Positions 61,915-64,000 of a stretch of 64,000 bases of DNA are shown here, one piece after another. Source of the stretch: Reichenbachiella agarivorans (lineage in GTDB: Bacteria; Bacteroidota; Bacteroidia; Cytophagales; Cyclobacteriaceae). The notes under the pieces are model-generated. The model was not told where the DNA came from. It did not search any database and worked only from the letters and a program-made list of their open reading frames with translations. Within the stretch, counting starts at the first letter, position 1; every line of letters starts with the position of its first letter. The DNA lies in NCBI RefSeq assembly GCF_025502585.1, contig NZ_CP106679.1, positions 4,309,501-4,373,500 of the forward strand. Reading direction: 5' to 3'. The position numbers and the translations under genes were made by a program.

Positions 61915-62835
61915 ATGCCTACAGCTTCTACATCCCCTAGGGTTTTAAATAAAGCAAAACTTAAAACGGAAATCAGTTTCGCAGTTGTTCATTTGATGCC
62001 TTTGGCAGCAATCTATACTGGGGCAACAGCATTTGACTGGATTGTTTGTGCTTTCCTATACTTCTTTCGTATGTTCTGGGTGACAGGTGGATACCATCGC
62101 TATTTCGCACATAGATCGTACAAGACCTCTCGCTTTTTCCAGTTCATCATTGCCTTTATGGCGCAGACTTCTGCTCAAAAAGGAGCACTGTGGTGGGCAG
62201 GGCATCACAGGGTGCATCATAGAACCAGTGACACCTATGATGATCCGCATTCAATGAAGCATTACGGATTTTGGTATTCACATGTGGGCTGGATCGTAGG
62301 ACCAGATTACAAAGAAACTGATTACAAAATCATCGCAGATTACTCCAAGTATCCAGAATTAGTTTGGCTCAACAAGTATTACCTGGTTCCTCCTTTTATT
62401 CTGGCACTCCTAGTCATGGCACTAGGCGGTATTGTCAACGGAGGCAGTATCATGACCATGTTTACCACAGCTGGATTTTCTTGTTTGTTTATCGGATTTT
62501 TCCTCAGCACAGTTTTGTTGTACCACGGGACTTTTAGCATCAACTCTATTATGCATAAATTCGGCAAGCAACGCTATGAATCTAATGATGAGTCCAAAAA
62601 CAACCTGATTCTGGCTTTGATCACACTAGGTGAAGGCTGGCACAACAACCATCATTATTATGAAGTAGCGGCTCGTCAAGGTTTCTTTTGGTGGGAGATT
62701 GATATCACCTACTACATCCTACGGACGCTCGCTTTCTTTGGCATCATATGGGATTTGAGAGGTGTACCTGATCACATCAAATATTCTAAAAACAAAGAAG
62801 AGGCACGCCATCTTGCCCAACAAGCCAAAGCTTAA
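61915..62835 (+). CDS. Fatty-acid (acyl-CoA) desaturase
   Basis: Membrane-bound di-iron enzyme that introduces a double bond, usually delta-9, into fatty acyl chains. The 306-residue protein has the three histidine boxes of the stearoyl-CoA desaturase family: HRYFAH (61-66), HHRVHH (97-102) and HNNHH (243-247), separated by hydrophobic segments as expected. It is monocistronic, with a near-leaderless promoter, and ends at a strong shared hairpin. A role in adapting membrane fluidity is likely; the electron donor is not encoded nearby. Confidence 0.95.
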   Translation: MPTASTSPRVLNKAKLKTEISFAVVHLMPLAAIYTGATAFDWIVCAFLYFFRMFWVTGGYHRYFAHRSYKTSRFFQFIIAFMAQTSAQKGALWWAGHHRVHHRTSDTYDDPHSMKHYGFWYSHVGWIVGPDYKETDYKIIADYSKYPELVWLNKYYLVPPFILALLVMALGGIVNGGSIMTMFTTAGFSCLFIGFFLSTVLLYHGTFSINSIMHKFGKQRYESNDESKNNLILALITLGEGWHNNHHYYEVAARQGFFWWEIDITYYILRTLAFFGIIWDLRGVPDHIKYSKNKEEARHLAQQAKA

Positions 62836-62854
62836 ATCTTAGAGCCAAGACAAA

Positions 62855-62896
62855 AGAGCCAAGAGTCAAGATTCTACAATCTTGACTCTTGGCTCT
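62855..62896. terminator. Strong bidirectional hairpin between converging genes
   Basis: A perfect 19-bp stem (AGAGCCAAGAGTCAAGATT and its complement, loop CTAC). An extra AGAGCCAAGA word occurs just upstream (62841-62850), so this may be a member of an intergenic repeat family. There is no T run on either strand. Confidence 0.75.
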
Positions 62897-62925
62897 AAAC
62901 TACTGCTGTATTCATCAATACGCTA

Positions 62926-63273
62926 CTAAGCACTGATCTCAACAGGCTCGCTTTTATATTGAGAATGTCTCTCGCTTCTTTTGTCTTGTAGAGATGCCAT
63001 CCAGCCTTTTACTTCTTTGTGCACTGCTTTACCCAACTCCTTCACTTCCTTAGTAGCCTTCTTAGCTCCTTTATCTATGGCCTTACCTGTTTTCTTGACC
63101 ACAGGCTTCACTTCCTTCTCTACTTTTTTGTAACCCTTTTTGGTCCCCTCTGCGACTTTCTTACTTACCTTCTTTATGTCACTCTTGACTGAACTATCGT
63201 CCTGAGCAAAAGCCGAATTGACACCCACTGACAACCCAAATACTAACAAACTAAAAAACAAACACTTACGCAT
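62926..63273 (-). CDS. Small exported lysine-rich protein
   Basis: The 115-residue protein has a signal peptide (CLFFSLLVFGLSVGVNSAFA, cleavage after AFAQ). The mature chain is a run of lysine-rich helix with repeated KK-x(2-3)-K patterns (KKVSKKVAEGTKKGYKKVEK, VKKTGKAIDKGAKKATKEVK), likely one long amphipathic or coiled helix that could bind acidic polymers such as DNA, LPS or teichoic-like glycans. No enzyme motif is present. It is downstream of a VOC gene by 34 bases and may be co-transcribed. Function unknown. Confidence 0.65.
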   Translation of the reverse strand: MRKCLFFSLLVFGLSVGVNSAFAQDDSSVKSDIKKVSKKVAEGTKKGYKKVEKEVKPVVKKTGKAIDKGAKKATKEVKELGKAVHKEVKGWMASLQDKRSERHSQYKSEPVEISA

Positions 63274-63307
63274 AACTTAAAAACATAAATTTGAACAAAC
63301 AATCGAA

Positions 63308-63694
63308 CTAGAACTCATACAGCTCAATGGGCAGGCCATCTGGATCACTAAAAAACACAAACCGCTTACCCGTGTATTCGTCGGTTCTGATCTTTTCAAC
63401 AACCACGCCACAGTTGCTCAAGCGCTCCACTTCTTCCTCGATATTTTCCACTTCGAAAGCCAAATGTCTCAGACCACAAGCTTCAGGCTGAGACACACGA
63501 GCAGGAGGATTAGGAAAGGAAAACAACTCAACGACATACTGACCTCCCAATGCCAAATCCAACTTGTAAGAATCCCGCTCACTTCGATATACCTCACGAA
63601 CAACGTCTAAGCCTAACACATCTGTATAAAACCATTTAGACCGCTGATAATCAGCACAAATAATCGCAATATGATGAATACATTTCAGACCCAT
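63308..63694 (-). CDS. VOC-family (glyoxalase-like) protein, GloA2/YaeR type
   Basis: Metal-dependent VOC-fold protein of 128 residues with two beta-alpha-beta-beta-beta units. Expected metal ligands are His8 in CIHHIAIICADY, Glu in YVVELFSFP, His in GLRHLAFEVEN and Glu in DPDGLPIELYEF. The segment SKWFYTDVLGLDVVREVYR and the length match the GloA2/YaeR branch of glyoxalase-like proteins rather than classical glyoxalase I. The substrate is not known for this branch. It is divergent from the SET-domain gene; a CRP-type palindrome lies in the 187-base gap. Confidence 0.88.
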   Translation of the reverse strand: MGLKCIHHIAIICADYQRSKWFYTDVLGLDVVREVYRSERDSYKLDLALGGQYVVELFSFPNPPARVSQPEACGLRHLAFEVENIEEEVERLSNCGVVVEKIRTDEYTGKRFVFFSDPDGLPIELYEF

Positions 63695-63787
63695 TTTTCA
63701 ACAATCATTACTTTTCTCTTACACATTTACCTTTCAAAATGAAGCTTAAAACATCTACAAACGCAGCTCAGTAAAGATACTGGCTAC

Positions 63788-63807
63788 AATGTGAAAAAAT
63801 TCACATT
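63788..63807. promoter_or_regulatory. CRP/FNR-type palindrome
   Basis: AATGTGAAAAAATTCACATT is a perfect 20-bp inverted repeat and contains TGTGA, six bases, TCACA exactly, the consensus of CRP-family operators. It is 94 bases upstream of the VOC start and 75 bases upstream of the SET gene. A following ATTTTTTCT makes a terminator an alternative reading for the plus strand, but no plus-strand gene precedes it. Confidence 0.5.
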
Positions 63808-63881
63808 ATTTTTCTGGCAAAACACAACCATAATTGAGACTTTTCGATAAATTCATCCAATTTATTTTGAATGATTTTTCA

Positions 63882-64000
63882 ATGATTCATCCTAAAACAG
63901 AACTCAAATATATAAACGATGTGGTCGGGTACGGGGTATTCGCCACTCAGATGATTCCAGAAGGAACCATCATCTATGTCAAAGACAGTTTGGAGCATGT
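63882..64000 (+). CDS. SET-domain protein (partial, cut by the window end)
   Basis: An open frame runs from ATG 63882 to the window edge (39 full codons). It reads MIHPKTELKYINDVVGYGVF then ATQMIPEGTIIYVKDSLEHV, the first strand pair of a SET domain, where the pattern GxGVFAxxxIPxGTII forms part of the S-adenosylmethionine site. SET proteins methylate lysines; bacterial members are sporadic and their targets largely unknown. The catalytic NHxC and tyrosine motifs lie beyond the window. An ATG at 63871 is out of frame and stops at once. Confidence 0.72.
   Translation, partial: MIHPKTELKYINDVVGYGVFATQMIPEGTIIYVKDSLEH

Overview
The window comes from the chromosome of a Bacteroidota bacterium, most likely a gliding marine member of the Cytophagales. 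The evidence is two SusC/SusD outer-membrane uptake pairs, four proteins with the C-terminal sorting domain of the type IX secretion system (T9SS), Bacteroidota-type promoters (TTTG, 19 bases, TAnnTTTG), many Cys-anchored lipoproteins and few Shine-Dalgarno sequences. The genus is inference. There is no phage, integrase, insertion sequence or CRISPR array.

Layout: (1) 1-6820 is a SusC/SusD/lipoprotein uptake operon facing an XRE-cupin regulator. (2) 6837-7130 is an intergenic array of thirteen 21-bp repeats ending in a strong hairpin. (3) 7161-29817 is mostly housekeeping: an unknown exported pair, Tex, a TlpA-like and a cytosolic thioredoxin, two T9SS cargo proteins, a TetR/hydrolase pair, 5-oxoprolinase (pxpABC), a protein joining two cyclic-nucleotide-binding domains to an acyltransferase-like domain, RlmD, an SDR enzyme, two tRNA-Lys genes and class III fructose-bisphosphatase. 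(4) 29922-58186 is a glycan locus read here as a system for using alpha-linked N-acetylgalactosamine (GalNAc). (5) 58668-64000 returns to scattered functions: an EamA transporter, a K+ channel with an RCK domain, a fatty-acid desaturase, a lysine-rich exported protein, a VOC protein, and a SET-domain gene cut by the window end.

The GalNAc locus is the most coherent system. SusC/SusD and secreted or lipid-anchored glycan-binding proteins would capture the substrate. A GH109-type and a GH36-type glycosidase would release the sugar. A sodium:solute symporter and an EamA permease may import it. An AgaS-type isomerase/deaminase, two PfkB kinases and a KbaY/GatY-type aldolase would take it through tagatose phosphates to triose phosphates. 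A polysaccharide-deacetylase-like protein and a secreted amidohydrolase lie in the same operon and may supply the missing deacetylation. A DeoR/AgaR-like repressor lies at the centre, and a TTTC-rich motif recurs at promoters across 21 kb of the locus, overlapping the -33 box at two of them, which suggests one regulon. A chemoreceptor-like protein with PAS domains at the wrong end sits 18 bases behind the GH109 gene, which would link sensing to this diet.

Other points of interest are the 21-bp array with its latent seven-residue peptide code, a decaying duplicate of the locus's secreted beta-helix gene, and a perfect CRP-type palindrome near the right edge. All functions are read from motifs and context; no database search was run.
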